A stretch of 49,555 nucleotides of DNA. Source: Saccoglossus kowalevskii (taxonomy: Eukaryota > Hemichordata > Enteropneusta > Harrimaniidae). Position 1 is the first letter of the stretch. Every line of letters begins with the position of its first letter. The notes below the pieces were generated by a model, which was not told where the DNA came from, did not search any database, and was given only the letters and a program-made list of their open reading frames with translations. The stretch is from the NCBI RefSeq assembly GCF_000003605.2, contig NW_003149271.1, positions 124,037 through 173,591 of the forward strand, in the 5' to 3' direction. Below are positions 25,601 to 38,487 of this stretch, one piece after another. The translations under genes and the position numbers were made by a program.

Positions 25601-26100
25601 TGACATATTTTAATTAGGAGTACAATAATACCCTGCACAATGTAGTCGTTATTTTTGAATTGCAAGAAAAAAATAAAAATAAATATATTCTATATGTTCA
25701 TAATCAACTATGTCGTGATTTCCGTTGCAGGAAAGATACCAGCTTGAGACATTAGACAGAGTGATTAGGTAGACAAGTTTGACTAGTATCCGACAGAGAT
25801 AATCACTACCAAACAGAGTTGGGAACTGTGGACGATGTGGGAGTCTATGTCTAATTTGTTAGTAATATGAAGCAATTAACATGTCACGTTCGCTGACAGG
25901 GAAGTACAATGAACTGCATGGTTGTGACTTAGAACTATAACGTGCATGTTAATAACGGCTGGTTTGCGCAAGAACATTTGTTTGCAGACCTATTACCCTG
26001 AAATAACAATTATATTAGATGTCGATGAGAGAAGAACAGTATTTTGATTTCTTTTTCCAAAGGTGTTATTGTATATATATTGCATATCAAAATCAATTTT
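22622..26100. other. no gene seen; purine-rich tract
   Basis: A purine tract of A runs broken by G lies at about 22805-22850, with open but meaningless frames on both strands. T-rich runs occur near 24580-24600. No exon of the receptor family or other gene is recognised. Confidence 0.5.
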
Positions 26101-26109
26101 GTATAAAAT

Positions 26110-26178
26110 ATAGTCAATCTCATCTTCGCCATACAAAGTTCATTTTCATGGCCATCGCCTAACCACTACACCTTAACA
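26110..26178 (-). repeat. tRNA-Ser-like 5' relic (A box)
   Basis: On the minus strand, AAGGTGTAGTGGTTAGGCG is followed by ATGGCCATGAAAATG. This resembles the D-arm and anticodon arm of a class II tRNA-Ser (A box TRGYNNARNGG, then a GCGATGG stem start). The T-arm (B box) is absent. It may be the head of an old tRNA-derived SINE or a truncated tRNA pseudogene. Confidence 0.4.
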
Positions 26179-27849
26179 GATTCTGTATAGCCAACGTAAA
26201 CTTGAGTGTGCCCTTTTTGCAATACTGTAGATAATGTCTTCAATAGATTGGCCAATCAAATTGCTCGTCTTAGCTGCATCACGGTCAACAGTAGAAGATT
26301 TTCTCCCAGGCGGAGTTTGAGCTCCCAGTAATACAACATAGATTTTCAAAAACATAGAAACTGTATTTACGGTAGGTCTTTGGGTCACTGATTTTTGAAC
26401 TGGTGAGACTTTAATAGTCAAAACAATGATTTCAATATGTTAAACAGGGTGACCAATGCTTGAGGCAAAGGCTCCGTGCTGTGCGTCAAAGGAACGGACG
26501 CATGGAATCAAATACGCACCGGTACAATATAAGCAATAATCAGAATAAATAGTTCAGTACAAGGCCACATACCGACAAAAATTGTGACAGAAAGGACTGT
26601 GGAAAAGCTTCAAAAATGCATCGGCCATTTTCCCCGATCGCCAGCACAACTTTTCATTTTGTTTATGATCATTTGTCACGTATTACGCCAACTTTTTGAG
26701 CGCTTCTAATCAGATTCACGCATCTTACAAAGGTTAATTACGCGACCTCTCGGTAGACACCCGCTCTGGTTCGTGGAGGAGTATGTTTACATCATGATGA
26801 GTCAATCAAAGATTATGACTGACGTAGATTACTACTAATCGAATAACATTTTTATGAGAAAACTGAATGTTATTTCACTTCATTTCTATAATTTTAATAT
26901 TTTTTTTTTACTCGAAGTTACGATATGTATGAAATATCATCCCGACCCGATATTTCATGTTTTCAAAGCTCGGCCACTTGCTGAAAAGTTGCAAAGCTAG
27001 TTGACTGTTGAAGCTTCCTACCGAGATAAAATTCTAATACAAACAGACGAAAAACTCATCGGTGATAAAATATTAATGGTAACCTATTAAAACTGTTCAT
27101 CATCAACAATATTGATATTAGAACGTAGACTGATTATGTTGAAGTCATCTAAAACACACTTTTATAGATGCATGGTGCGTATTTCTGTAGGAGAAACCGA
27201 ATGAAAATACTTGTGGTGCATCGTTTTTCTGTTAAAACATTAATCAAGATATTTGTGCAATGTGAGAGTTTGACCTTTAAAGAAGCATGTTATAAGACGT
27301 TTGATTGCCGTTTTAGCCATCTATATATAGTAACATCGACAAAGTATGTCATTATAGTTTCCTGATATGTGTTAAAACAGTCGATGACTGTACTTCATAC
27401 AAAAAAAAGGTTGACGTTAAATATCTTCAGTGTGAAAACGTGCATACGTCCTAGCTCCTTGATAAAAATAACACACCACGGACAAGTAAGTGTAATCGTA
27501 TATCTTGAAATACAACATTGATGTTTATTGTAAAATCGTCGCGATACATTTTAATGGGTGGTGGTCAGACTTTAACTGCTTGTGTTTGCGTTAACGTCGT
27601 GATAAATCAGGTTGCAATAGCTAAAAAGCATGCTCAGTGCCTGTTGATTATCGTCAGTATACACTGATATTTGACTGATCGTGTCAGTGTGATGTTTGAA
27701 AGCAATCAGAGTTCTTTCTACATTGTTTGTGAACGCATTCTGACGATTCAAATGAATGTCTCTACAAATAATCACATATACACACTAGACAGAAGATGTT
27801 CAATATATACCAGTGCATATTTTTCACAAAGTTAAAATAGACCACAGGG
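26179..27849. other. no gene seen
   Basis: AT-rich sequence. A 10-bp inverted repeat ATGAAATATC...GATATTTCAT sits at 26929-26958. Short frames at 26173-26421 (minus) and 27168-27365 (plus) carry no recognisable domain. Confidence 0.5.
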
Positions 27850-28749
27850 NNNNNNNNNNNNNNNNNNNNNNNNNNNNNNNNNNNNNNNNNNNNNNNNNNN
27901 NNNNNNNNNNNNNNNNNNNNNNNNNNNNNNNNNNNNNNNNNNNNNNNNNNNNNNNNNNNNNNNNNNNNNNNNNNNNNNNNNNNNNNNNNNNNNNNNNNNN
28001 NNNNNNNNNNNNNNNNNNNNNNNNNNNNNNNNNNNNNNNNNNNNNNNNNNNNNNNNNNNNNNNNNNNNNNNNNNNNNNNNNNNNNNNNNNNNNNNNNNNN
28101 NNNNNNNNNNNNNNNNNNNNNNNNNNNNNNNNNNNNNNNNNNNNNNNNNNNNNNNNNNNNNNNNNNNNNNNNNNNNNNNNNNNNNNNNNNNNNNNNNNNN
28201 NNNNNNNNNNNNNNNNNNNNNNNNNNNNNNNNNNNNNNNNNNNNNNNNNNNNNNNNNNNNNNNNNNNNNNNNNNNNNNNNNNNNNNNNNNNNNNNNNNNN
28301 NNNNNNNNNNNNNNNNNNNNNNNNNNNNNNNNNNNNNNNNNNNNNNNNNNNNNNNNNNNNNNNNNNNNNNNNNNNNNNNNNNNNNNNNNNNNNNNNNNNN
28401 NNNNNNNNNNNNNNNNNNNNNNNNNNNNNNNNNNNNNNNNNNNNNNNNNNNNNNNNNNNNNNNNNNNNNNNNNNNNNNNNNNNNNNNNNNNNNNNNNNNN
28501 NNNNNNNNNNNNNNNNNNNNNNNNNNNNNNNNNNNNNNNNNNNNNNNNNNNNNNNNNNNNNNNNNNNNNNNNNNNNNNNNNNNNNNNNNNNNNNNNNNNN
28601 NNNNNNNNNNNNNNNNNNNNNNNNNNNNNNNNNNNNNNNNNNNNNNNNNNNNNNNNNNNNNNNNNNNNNNNNNNNNNNNNNNNNNNNNNNNNNNNNNNNN
28701 NNNNNNNNNNNNNNNNNNNNNNNNNNNNNNNNNNNNNNNNNNNNNNNNN
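27850..28749. other. assembly gap, 900 N
   Basis: Exactly 900 undetermined bases. Any frame drawn across it is meaningless. It could hide a receptor exon or a repeat that the assembler could not resolve. Confidence 1.
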
Positions 28750-31700
28750 ACATGACAGTTCATATCTGCACCCCACAGTATCACATATACTTCCTGAGTC
28801 GTGTAATTAATTTCCTGCACATTTTGTATCGTACGGGCGAGGGTTAACATGTTACAAATAGATATTATTCCATTCAATCTTTATGACGACAGCATGTACA
28901 GCTGCAAAATAGAAACCCATACTGGATATTTGATCACTCGTCTACTATGTAAAATGTTTCAAATGTAAGTCTTGTTAAATATTAACATTTATTACTTATC
29001 GGAGAGTTTACCCTTTTTCTCTCGATAGCAAGGCGTGTCTTATCTAATATATAAGCATGTACTAAGCACATTCGATTGTATCTACTTATTTCTCCCTTCC
29101 ACTCACAGATTATTTTGCGTGTCCGACTCTCAGGAACGAACCGTAGATTATCCTGATTTGCATTAATTTAACTAATAAGTGTTTAGCGTACATTTTTATT
29201 TTAATCAGACAAATGGGAGACATTCGCATTTTTGAATTCCCCAAATGCGCGCGCCTAGAGATAAAATACCCTCAAATTGAAAATATGCTTGTTATTGCAA
29301 AGGTTAAACCACAGTTTAATGTATTTAATTAGTTTTCTCTGGGGTATGTTATGCAATCAGTGAATGTGGTAACAGGCAACGCTATTGGGAATTTGCATTT
29401 GAATAATTCATGTTCACGTATCTAGTCTAATGTCTGGATGTGTAGAGTTACGTTCGTGGCAGTCTTACATCATTAATTGGTTCTTGCTCACAATGTACGT
29501 TTGCCTCATTCACTCCAAGACTAACTTCGTATCTTATCTGTCTATTGCTTATCATGGCTTCCCAAAGTTGTTGGATATTGCTCCGTGCAATTACTTTAAT
29601 CGCATGCAGTGAATAAAAAACGCTTTTTGATCATTTTTAGTTTTCCAAATAATAAAAATCTACTGACATATTGATAATTATTGCTTGTTCAGGTATTTAC
29701 ACTCTGTAAACGGAGAATACTTGAGGTATGACGTTTTGCTTAGTACAACTGCTTCTAATGCAACGCAGATAGACAAAGATTTGATTGTAAACGTCTCTAG
29801 CGTTGATGACCGTTTCGCGTTAGCTCAAAGTCAACTCTGGATATGAATTCAGCGAAATTGTTGTGAATATTGGGTCTGATAGTTGCTTCTCATTAAAAAA
29901 GGGTCAGCTCATTATTTCAGTTAGTGGATGCATCACGAATATAGCCCCAGAGTTATGTCAAACAGAATAACTGCATTCATTCAACTCTTCATAGTAATCA
30001 CTATATACACATAGCGGCGTACACCTGCAAGCTATTTGAAACACAAACGAATGGATGATCGTATATCAGTAATTACTTGATCACTACTTGATTTGTTTTC
30101 TGACTAGGTGGTCCGGGGGAGCAGGAAACTTCATAAATATACACTGTTTAGCGCTGTTGGCAATAAATACACTTTTTAATTTAAATAGTTACTCTGGTTC
30201 AGGATAAATATTTGTGTAATTTACTACCGAACCTCTAACAAGGTAATGGAAATAAACATTTGGCAATGATCTTCAAAGGCATTCATCGCCGTAAAAACCC
30301 GTACGATGTTGTAGAAACTAACGCATTTAGAAATGTTTGTCCTGATTCAAAACAACAGTGCTACATACTAATCGTTGAGATTGCGTAAACAAACACACAT
30401 ATTACTACAGGGGAGAAATAACTTAAGCTTGAAGGCAAAACATCGCGTAAAATTGGCACCGTTATATTATTCAACTAATATATATATATATTACTTTTAA
30501 ATTAGAAGAATGCGTGACTTTCCGCTCAAAACAATCGATGTAATTCGAATTTATCCCAAACTAGTGCGCTAACGATGAGTCATACCGTGATCACAGTCAT
30601 GGAATCCTTTCTGATTTGATTCAGTAGGGTGTATTCCAAAATTGTAGCCATAGGCGAGCACACGCTGGTCTGTGTGTGTGTTTATCGATTGCTGGTAGCA
30701 GGCTACTTAATATGTATGGAGAACTCCAGATATCGCCTTCAAGGCAAAATAAACACTATACAAAAGTTACAAATCATCATCCAGTGATAGTTAAAAATGT
30801 GACCTACCTTTTAACGATGCTTTTTAAATAAAGTCCTAAAATTATAGTTTTTCACTCTACTCTTTTGCGTGTGTTATATTTTTAACAGCATAGCATTGCC
30901 GTGTTCTATTCAACTAGTACAAACATTAGTGTTGAAACTTAATATTCGCATTGGTGGCATTTAAATTATACCTTGTTACAACATAATAATAATTTGATTG
31001 TTTAAATTTATTAACGACAAAATTAGTTTGAATGAAATGGTTAAAACACATATCATATCGATTGCTTATAATAGCATCTTAAAATAAAATAAATAGTTGT
31101 AGATTATCATGCCTTTATTGATTTCTCGACAGTAATTCATCGATACTCTTATGTCGCACTCCGTACATACTTGTGATTCGGACATGAGAATCGTGGATTG
31201 TGTGGTTGAATCGGACCAGCGGCAAGGAATATCATACTCCCAGTATCAAATAACTGAACTGTAGATGGAATTGAATATTACCAGTTCAACTGCGAAAATC
31301 AGTGCAGTGAATATATGGCAATACGAGTTTGATTTTCAATTGCCAAATCGATATCTACATTCAATGTCGTAACATATACTGACCTTAAAATTCCGTCTCC
31401 CGATATACGGTGGACAACACGATGCGAATATGACTTATTGCTAAGTGTACTTAAGACACTGTCAGTGTGTATACATGTTAGACATGTGTGTCTCGTAAAT
31501 ATACGCAGGGTCAAAGCACATCACTCTCCAATTTGACGGAACGGGAGATGTTTAATCAAAGTCTACGTTCCGATGAGGAGAAACACACTTGATCGATTAA
31601 GGCATGTAGGCGACCCAGTCACACCTTTGACCAATACACTAACTGTAAAAGAGACTGCTGTTTCGATCAACATTGCTAAACGTTACGGCGTGGAGTTACT

Positions 31701-32522
31701 CGTGGGACTGTTAGACACGTTTTTAATAAAACATGAACACTATGTTAAATGAAAACATGCTGAAGTTTGCAACTGATTGAATAACCAGGCTTTTAATGGA
31801 GGAGAGTCATTAATAATGCATACATGACATAACTTGTGTGACCTTAATCTGACCTTAATCATATTAAAAATCATATCATCACACTAACAGTGTACCTGAC
31901 TGGGAATAACTTTATTTATATGGCGCTATGTAGTGAAGCGTGATAACATACATTGTCAATGAGATAAAGGAATATCAGTATAAGGTTGTTACGGTTCGTA
32001 TGTATGTCTTTGGTAACACTGCACTTTAACTAAGTTGTAAACTAGCTTGACAAAAAACAAATCTAAAAGTGACGGCAATGGCATGTGAACAGCCTCAGTC
32101 ATTTGTGATTAATTAAACACGTACCAATCTGTTAAATTAATTTTAAATTAATAGCACCCCTAAGTATGCATACATTTACAAACAAGGTCAATGACCCCGG
32201 AATAATTATAGAAACTATGTATAATTGAATTATGCGTTTCTTTGAAATGGCAAAGAGGGATATTTTGTTTTCTTCTCGGCACATTTCCTTCAAACGTAAT
32301 TTTAAACTGTGGCATTTTCCATTTAAGGTCTATGAATTTCTTTAGTATATAGTGTACGTTTGTGTTTCTAGATGTGATTAGACAAGATATCACAATATTA
32401 CACTATAATAACGTAACCAAGTATGGAAATACATCTTCAAATGAACCATTGTAGTACCACGTGGCGACTTATGCAATCTAACACTGAATATGCTGCAAAA
32501 ACAGTAATACCGGTACCAACGT
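28750..32522. other. no gene seen
   Basis: AT-rich sequence. An (AT)n run lies near 30478-30492. The minus frame 31299-31514 is open, but it shows no recognised motif. No transposon ends are seen. Confidence 0.5.
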
Positions 32523-32524
32523 TA

Positions 32525-32666
32525 AAGCGGAAGTCGTCAGATGGCCATAGCGTGTTAATGTTTACAAACAAGCATCTACCCATGAGCCTTTACGTTTTTA
32601 GCGTGTGTTGTTATCATCGCTTGGGACTCAACTCCCGCGCGTGCGCAGATGGCGACCCTCCCGCTT
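32525..32666. mobile_element. MITE copy 2, TA-flanked (Tc1/mariner-like)
   Basis: This 142-bp element belongs to the same family and orientation as 22461-22621. The ends are AAGCGGAAG and CTCCCGCTT with TA on both sides (32523-32524 and 32667-32668). The shared body includes AGCGTGTGTTGTTATCATCG and CATGAGCCTTT. The left terminal repeat has lost about 18 bases relative to copy 1, including the ACGCATGCGT palindrome. Its right end keeps GCGCGTGCGC. The overlapping plus frame 32423-32692 is not a gene. Confidence 0.88.
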
Positions 32667-32668
32667 TA

Positions 32669-34277
32669 ATAAACACATTGTTTCAGAAATAGTGAATGCC
32701 GAACCGCTAAGTTCGCTAATACTCGCCATATTGTTCAGGGTTCAAAGTTCAAATTGTTCAATTTCTATAAAAAATGTTTGACGCCAAATAATCCCATTAA
32801 ATTGCAATTCCGATGACGTGAACAGTACAGAGTGGGCCAATTTTGGTATGCTGAAAAAAATTGTACTGAATCGATGTGCTTGGATATGCACGATACGATG
32901 CGCATGCGCACCGTAGATCAATCAAAATTATTTTAGCTATGGAATTGTTTGAAAGTGTCGTACAAATATAACTGTGTTGTAATACGTGTTTCCCCTGCAA
33001 TCACGAGTGGATACAATTCTGAATTCTATATATATTGAAAATAACAGTAACTATAGTCCAAACGTCGATCATTAAATAAAAGTCGCATAAGGAAAAAATA
33101 AGTTTATAAACACAAAACAACTACAACCGAAATACACAAACAATACATTAAAAACCCGATCAAATCATAAATAGACACAGAGGTATACAAACAAATTGTG
33201 ATATCAAGTGTTTAGAAAAGAGTGAATATAATCCGTTCAGCATGTGTCACCAATCTAATATCATTCTGATTCATAAAACAACCCGAAAATCTATCCGAAA
33301 ATAACACATAAAACACACCGAATACAATAACATAACATTCATAATAAAATTTATGATTTAGTGTAAAGATACATACATTTCTTGTTTTTTCCACAGACAT
33401 ATGACATGATTCTTGGACAAAAGCTGATTAAAACAAAATAATTTATAAGCATATCTGCAATATTTTACCAAATGACGTGGATGAGAGGAGTTGATTTCAC
33501 TGCGCCATGACGCGATTGCCACGGGGAACGAAAACTTTCTTCAAGTTTCAGTGTCGACAAGTCTTATCTCATGTTAGCCCCCTCGGGAGGATCGCATGCT
33601 AATCGTGTTTCAATTTCCAGGCCAAACCAACTTGCGGAAATGATATGAACCTGATCATAGATTAGTTTGTCGTATAAGAGATGTCCGTGTTTTAGCTATT
33701 GGTATCATAACAAGGTCAGAAACTTGAAACCACCACTGTTGTCCCAATCATCATCTCACTGAAAATGTATAATAACACTTTTAAAAGCTGATGTCAAAAG
33801 TTGTATTACTGAATAATATATTGGGAGTCCCGGTGAGTAGAACCGAAGGACGTATATGCGATAAAAGAATCCGCTACTGAGCATCGACAGGAAAAAAAGT
33901 TCCTTTAAAGATGCAATATGAACGAAAACATGTCATTTGTAATATTGTTTTTCGATATTCCATGCTGTAGACCAAGTCGAATTATTCGTTATTCGTTGGA
34001 TAAAAAATCGAAACCAGTAATGCGCATGTGCAGAGAATAGTATGGTACGTACCAAAATAAACAGTGCAGTATTAGAAAATTCCATCAAACGGAATACTCA
34101 GACGAGTTCGACAAAAACAGCATTTTCAGATAGTGATAGTGATCATAATCATCGATCTCTTGCACATATCCGACATAGTGAACAAAACCCGTGACTAATT
34201 ACTTCGGACTTTTACTAGCACCTCGATCTCAAGCAGACCGTTATGTACGAGTAATATTGCGGTTGTTTTCTGTGGCC
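32669..34277. other. no gene seen; one NRF1-type palindrome
   Basis: No coding exon is recognised. A perfect 12-bp palindrome TGCGCATGCGCA at 32899-32910 matches the binding consensus known for NRF1, but there is no gene start beside it, so its role is unknown. A GC-richer patch lies at about 33475-33600 without recognisable structure. Confidence 0.45.
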
Positions 34278-34318
34278 CACAGTCCCTCAACAATTTTCAG
34301 TGTTGTTGAGGGACTGTG
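34278..34318. repeat. perfect 16-bp hairpin, 9-base loop
   Basis: CACAGTCCCTCAACAA at 34278-34293 pairs perfectly with TTGTTGAGGGACTGTG at 34303-34318 around the loop TTTTCAGTG. GGCC words flank both sides. The stem has good GC content in an AT-rich setting. It is shorter than a typical microRNA precursor. It could be a small palindromic element or an RNA stem. Confidence 0.9.
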
Positions 34319-34434
34319 TGTGGCCTCATCGCAGGTTGTTTGTTATCACAGCGGACGTGTTTTGCGTTTTGCATAGGAGAACAATTGGTCAATGACCTAT
34401 AGAAATCGCATGTGATGCATTCAACCACAAATCG

Positions 34435-34502
34435 CCCTTTTAGCTCATCAGTAGAATGAACACAGCTTGTTATTCTGCGAATCGTTGGTTCGTATAAAAA
34501 GT
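34435..34502 (+). repeat. decayed tRNA-like sequence or SINE head
   Basis: The order of tRNA parts is preserved: TTTTAGCTCATCAGTAGAA (A box and D-arm), GCTTGTTATTCTG (anticodon loop CTTGTTA, putative anticodon TGT, Thr) and TCGTTGGTTCG (B box). One anticodon-stem pair and most T-stem pairs are broken, and the acceptor ends do not pair well. It is therefore a tRNA pseudogene or the head of an old tRNA-derived SINE, not a working tRNA. Confidence 0.5.
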
Positions 34503-37500
34503 GTTGTTACAATGAAACAGTGGCTAGCACGGGCCAAGGAACGTCCAAACTTGTCATTTTCACTATGATTATTCAGTACAGTAACTATGAAGGTATACAT
34601 GTTAGTTCTATGGTTATAAAATACCAAAGCTAAGTTAAAAGTTGATAAACGTTCACCCACGTTATCTTAGCCGGACTAAGGTACTTGACCTCTTAGCCCG
34701 TGCGAAGGAGTTGTGTGTGAACACTACTATTACGCGAGCGAAGGAAATGATTCAGTTGTTTGGCGCAAAACTATTGCTAGTCACGTGATGAGAATGTCAC
34801 ATCCATAACCCCCACCCACACGAGTTATATTAATTTATATTTTATTACAATCAATTTTGCTTGGGCTATGTTTCATATTTTGTTATTGTCGTGATGTATA
34901 ATAATATATTCTGATTAAAATGGGCGCCTTCAAAAAGTATAATTTATTAATATGTCTATTTCCAGGGTTTATGTAACCGTAGGCGCATGCACTGTTCACA
35001 CGTGGGTACGCAGAACAAGCCGTATCGGCAAAACAACGGATGATATTTTTTAAATGAAACGACGATCTCTGAGAAATGGTGAATTCGCTGTCGATTACGT
35101 TGGCCATCTTTTAAAGTGGATTTAATTCAAAAAGTGTAAACCAATACACATGACCTTATACTGACCTGTATCCCCACTAGTTATATTGGCGTAATGAACC
35201 AAGTGCAACTGCAATTAACGTCCAGTAGCTTTGCTAATGCATACGTTTAAAAAAACGGATCATAAAAACGTTTACCGCATGATCGCATACATAACTTTCA
35301 TTCATCAAGTCACGTGTCAAAGCCCACCGGAAAATATGAAAAAGGAATCGATCTAGTTCTGATAAGGTGAAGTTAAATGAGTGTAAAACGATTGAGATAA
35401 ATAGCACTTTGGAGTTTTCGGGAGCGTTATTGATTTGCTCAACGTAAAGCTATCGCACTATAGCAAAGCCAATTAATACTGCCATATCGCTTGCACGGCT
35501 AAAGTGAGTGCACCCAAAACTAATCTCTGGGCTTTATCTGTCATGTGATGTAAATCGAGATGGCACTGCCCTCAGGCGACGTCTTTGCGTGGCATCAATT
35601 ATACATCGCTCTGCATCCAGAGAGATTGTCTTGTATGTGCCATCTGTTAGAAGGAAGATAGACAACAGCAAACAATACGAACCGATAAATAAATCAATGT
35701 AATATTGACGATTTTGAAACATTGGAAAGAAAAAATTGCTTTATGCAAATTATAACTAATTAATGCTCAATTCAAGACTTGTTTTAACTATCTTCAGCAG
35801 ATTTGATTAGTGAGTATATTAGACTATATAAAAGTGCCTCAGACGTCGGCCATCTTGTCAAGAACAAAAACAATCACTTCAATCAGTTCTAACAATGGTT
35901 AGAAACAAGTATAAACTAAATGCTTTTTACCTTGAATAATATCACATGTAATCATTGCCATTGACCATTGCTCTTAGAGATATCAACACTCTATTAAGAC
36001 CATGATAATTTTAATAACATTATACTGTGTGCTACCTTTTAGTTATCACTCCCATATCCCATGAGCATACCATTTTACCGGATTTTCAGTGTTTACTATA
36101 AGTATATTAGTATGTATGTTATTCGATATTGTATGTGCACGTCTAATTTCCTGAAAGCCGTCTTTTAGTCGACGTTCTGGCACTGACATGTATTCATCCA
36201 CACGACAAGGTACGCTTCAATACATGTGAACTGTGCATTATACGAATATAAGATAGAGATAATGATGCCAAGTGTGTCTGTTAGCGCATCAAACTTATGC
36301 CATTCGGTTTAAGAAACGATTCGGTGTAGTCATGTTCGTCGCTGGTTCAGTGAATGCGATTACTTTTATAGATGTAAGAAGTCTGATATGTCTTCTATGT
36401 CGATAATATAATAATCAATTATAAATATTTATGAAAGGATTGTATGGCAAATGAAAATATGTTCACCTCGTTCAGTAGCCTGAGAGCAATTGGCGTACTC
36501 ATGTAAAGTGAGTAAGAAAACTTTTCGGTTTGAAAAAATCAAGACTGAGATTCCAGTGATAAGTAGTCATGTAATGAAACTGTGCACAGTAAGTTCGAAG
36601 AAGATACATGTTTACATTATCACGAGTTTGTTACCGAGTGGTTATGAAAGAAAGAATGCAATGTCGATTGTCGTTTCTCTGTCATCCTTCGTTCCAGGTT
36701 AAATAATTGATAATGCCACAGTATAACAAACTAAAATATCATATGACTATACTTCAAGATTATTTATTTATTATTTTTTCCGGTTTTACCATTTAGTAAT
36801 TTGAACCACGTGCTTGTTTAAAATTGCTGAAATGTAATTGGTTGGAATTGTATTGGGAGTAAATATCATAAATGTACGTCACGAAAATGCATACATATTA
36901 GTTAGTGTTACGGTGAATATTTATAGATTAGTTATAAAAACAGCTAAATTTCAAAATCATCAGCCTCCTAGTCCGTCTCATGCGAATGTATGTATTTTAA
37001 TGTCAAGCACTAATTCCGAATACGAACAAAAACTCAGTTGAATTTTCCAAAAGTGAATGTGAGTGATTTGATAAAACAAAGATTTGTAAGATGGGGATAC
37101 AGTTCACTGTTATGTACAAGTAGCAAATCGTGATTTATTGAATCAACCGAGTTCCGATTAATTGGCTAAATTTTCACAGTCGGTTGAGAGGAAGCAATCG
37201 AACAAATAAAGACAAACTTTGTTAACTATACATTCTTGAAAACAAACCGCGGTATATATATATATTGATTTCCCTAATATTGAAGAGCTGTAGTTGATAT
37301 ACATTCGCCACGCCCCTGAGATTAACTGACTCTACTTTCGGCTACTCTGACATTTCATCGTCTCAATTATACTGTCAAGTATTGGCAATATGATAACACA
37401 GATTGCAGACTTTAACGGCAAACACACGAACACAACCCACATAAACTTTAAAATGATATAAACGGTACACAACCACATTTTCACTCGAGTTGGCGTTCTA

Positions 37501-37941
37501 TTCAGGCGCATCAGCAATCTTTATTTTTCAAACTTTTTGAACAATTTCAATAACTACCAGCCCAACATTAAACTATAATTAAAGGCGAAAATGTGATTGC
37601 TTTTAGATGTTTTAGACGAGAACCCGATTGAAATAAATCGGTATGTGTTACTATGAATGACCGACCTTTTCAGTGGTACTTTACCATGACGACAGGAACC
37701 AAGCTGTCCAAAATTCACCACACGCACACAACTAATCACCAATCAAGTAACTATAGTGCATATGCTATATGTTATTGTACTATACATATGCGTAAATCGT
37801 GACGATGCGTATTAAATTAATGTGAAATCAAACATGTGTTAGTGAAATCTACATCCTAATTGCTATCACATAACTAATAGCGAGTGTAATGCAATAAGAT
37901 TTTATTAAATAAAAGCAAACTAATTATTCACAAAATCAATA
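34503..37941. other. no gene seen
   Basis: Several short frames are open on each strand (for example 35508-35702 plus, 36490-36702 plus, 37332-37517 minus, 37554-37742 minus), but none shows a family motif. A (TA)n run lies at about 37254-37265. Confidence 0.5.
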
Positions 37942-38487
37942 ATGCCGAACAATAATGAAGACAGTGATGACAAAGCCTCTCGTTTGAAAAACGCAAATAT
38001 ATGTATTATCCATCAAACACATCTTATCGACTATTCTTCAACGGTTTCATTCCATGCACACCTACTGCTAACTCTTACGAGCCGATCCGATAAACTGATT
38101 GTGTTTCGTTGTATCCTGTGTATAGCCGCTTCCGCTTTATGTAAAAGTGTATGTATTGAACCATAAATGAATTTTGAATACATTGTATCCCTTGGCGATA
38201 CACTGAAATTAGCACATGATAAAAGGACCGGAGTGTTACCAATATTGGTACAAGGATTTGCACTTCTCTGGCATAACACACCATCCATACATGAGTTCGC
38301 GATGCAACTTAAAGATCTGTATAAATTACGATCTACTCTCTGCGTAATATGTAGCCCAGATTACGAATACTTGACAGAAGAATCGTACAAACGTAATTAT
38401 AGAACAAAACAAGTGCAGAATATAAATTATGCATTCATTCCTGTTTGCAGTTCAGAGACATATAATACTGGGGAAAAACAGGAGTGA
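37942..38487 (+). other. weak open reading region broken by one stop
   Basis: From an ATG at 37942 the frame is open for 74 codons to a TAA at 38164-38166. The next codon in the same frame is ATG, and the frame stays open for another 106 codons. An 182-codon run with one stop is longer than usual for this AT-rich window. The product has no recognised domain, signal peptide or membrane segment; a CVICSPDYEY stretch stands out slightly. It may be a decayed gene, or chance. The minus strand is also partly open here. Confidence 0.2.

Noticed and set aside
27762-28877. Long frames on both strands across 27.8-28.9 kb
   Set aside because: They run through 900 N.
31590-31640. Minus-strand peptide resembling the GDAYM cyclase motif
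   Set aside because: It reads WVAYM without the neighbouring conserved residues; chance match.
32423-32692. 89-codon plus-strand frame
   Set aside because: Its larger part is the second MITE copy.
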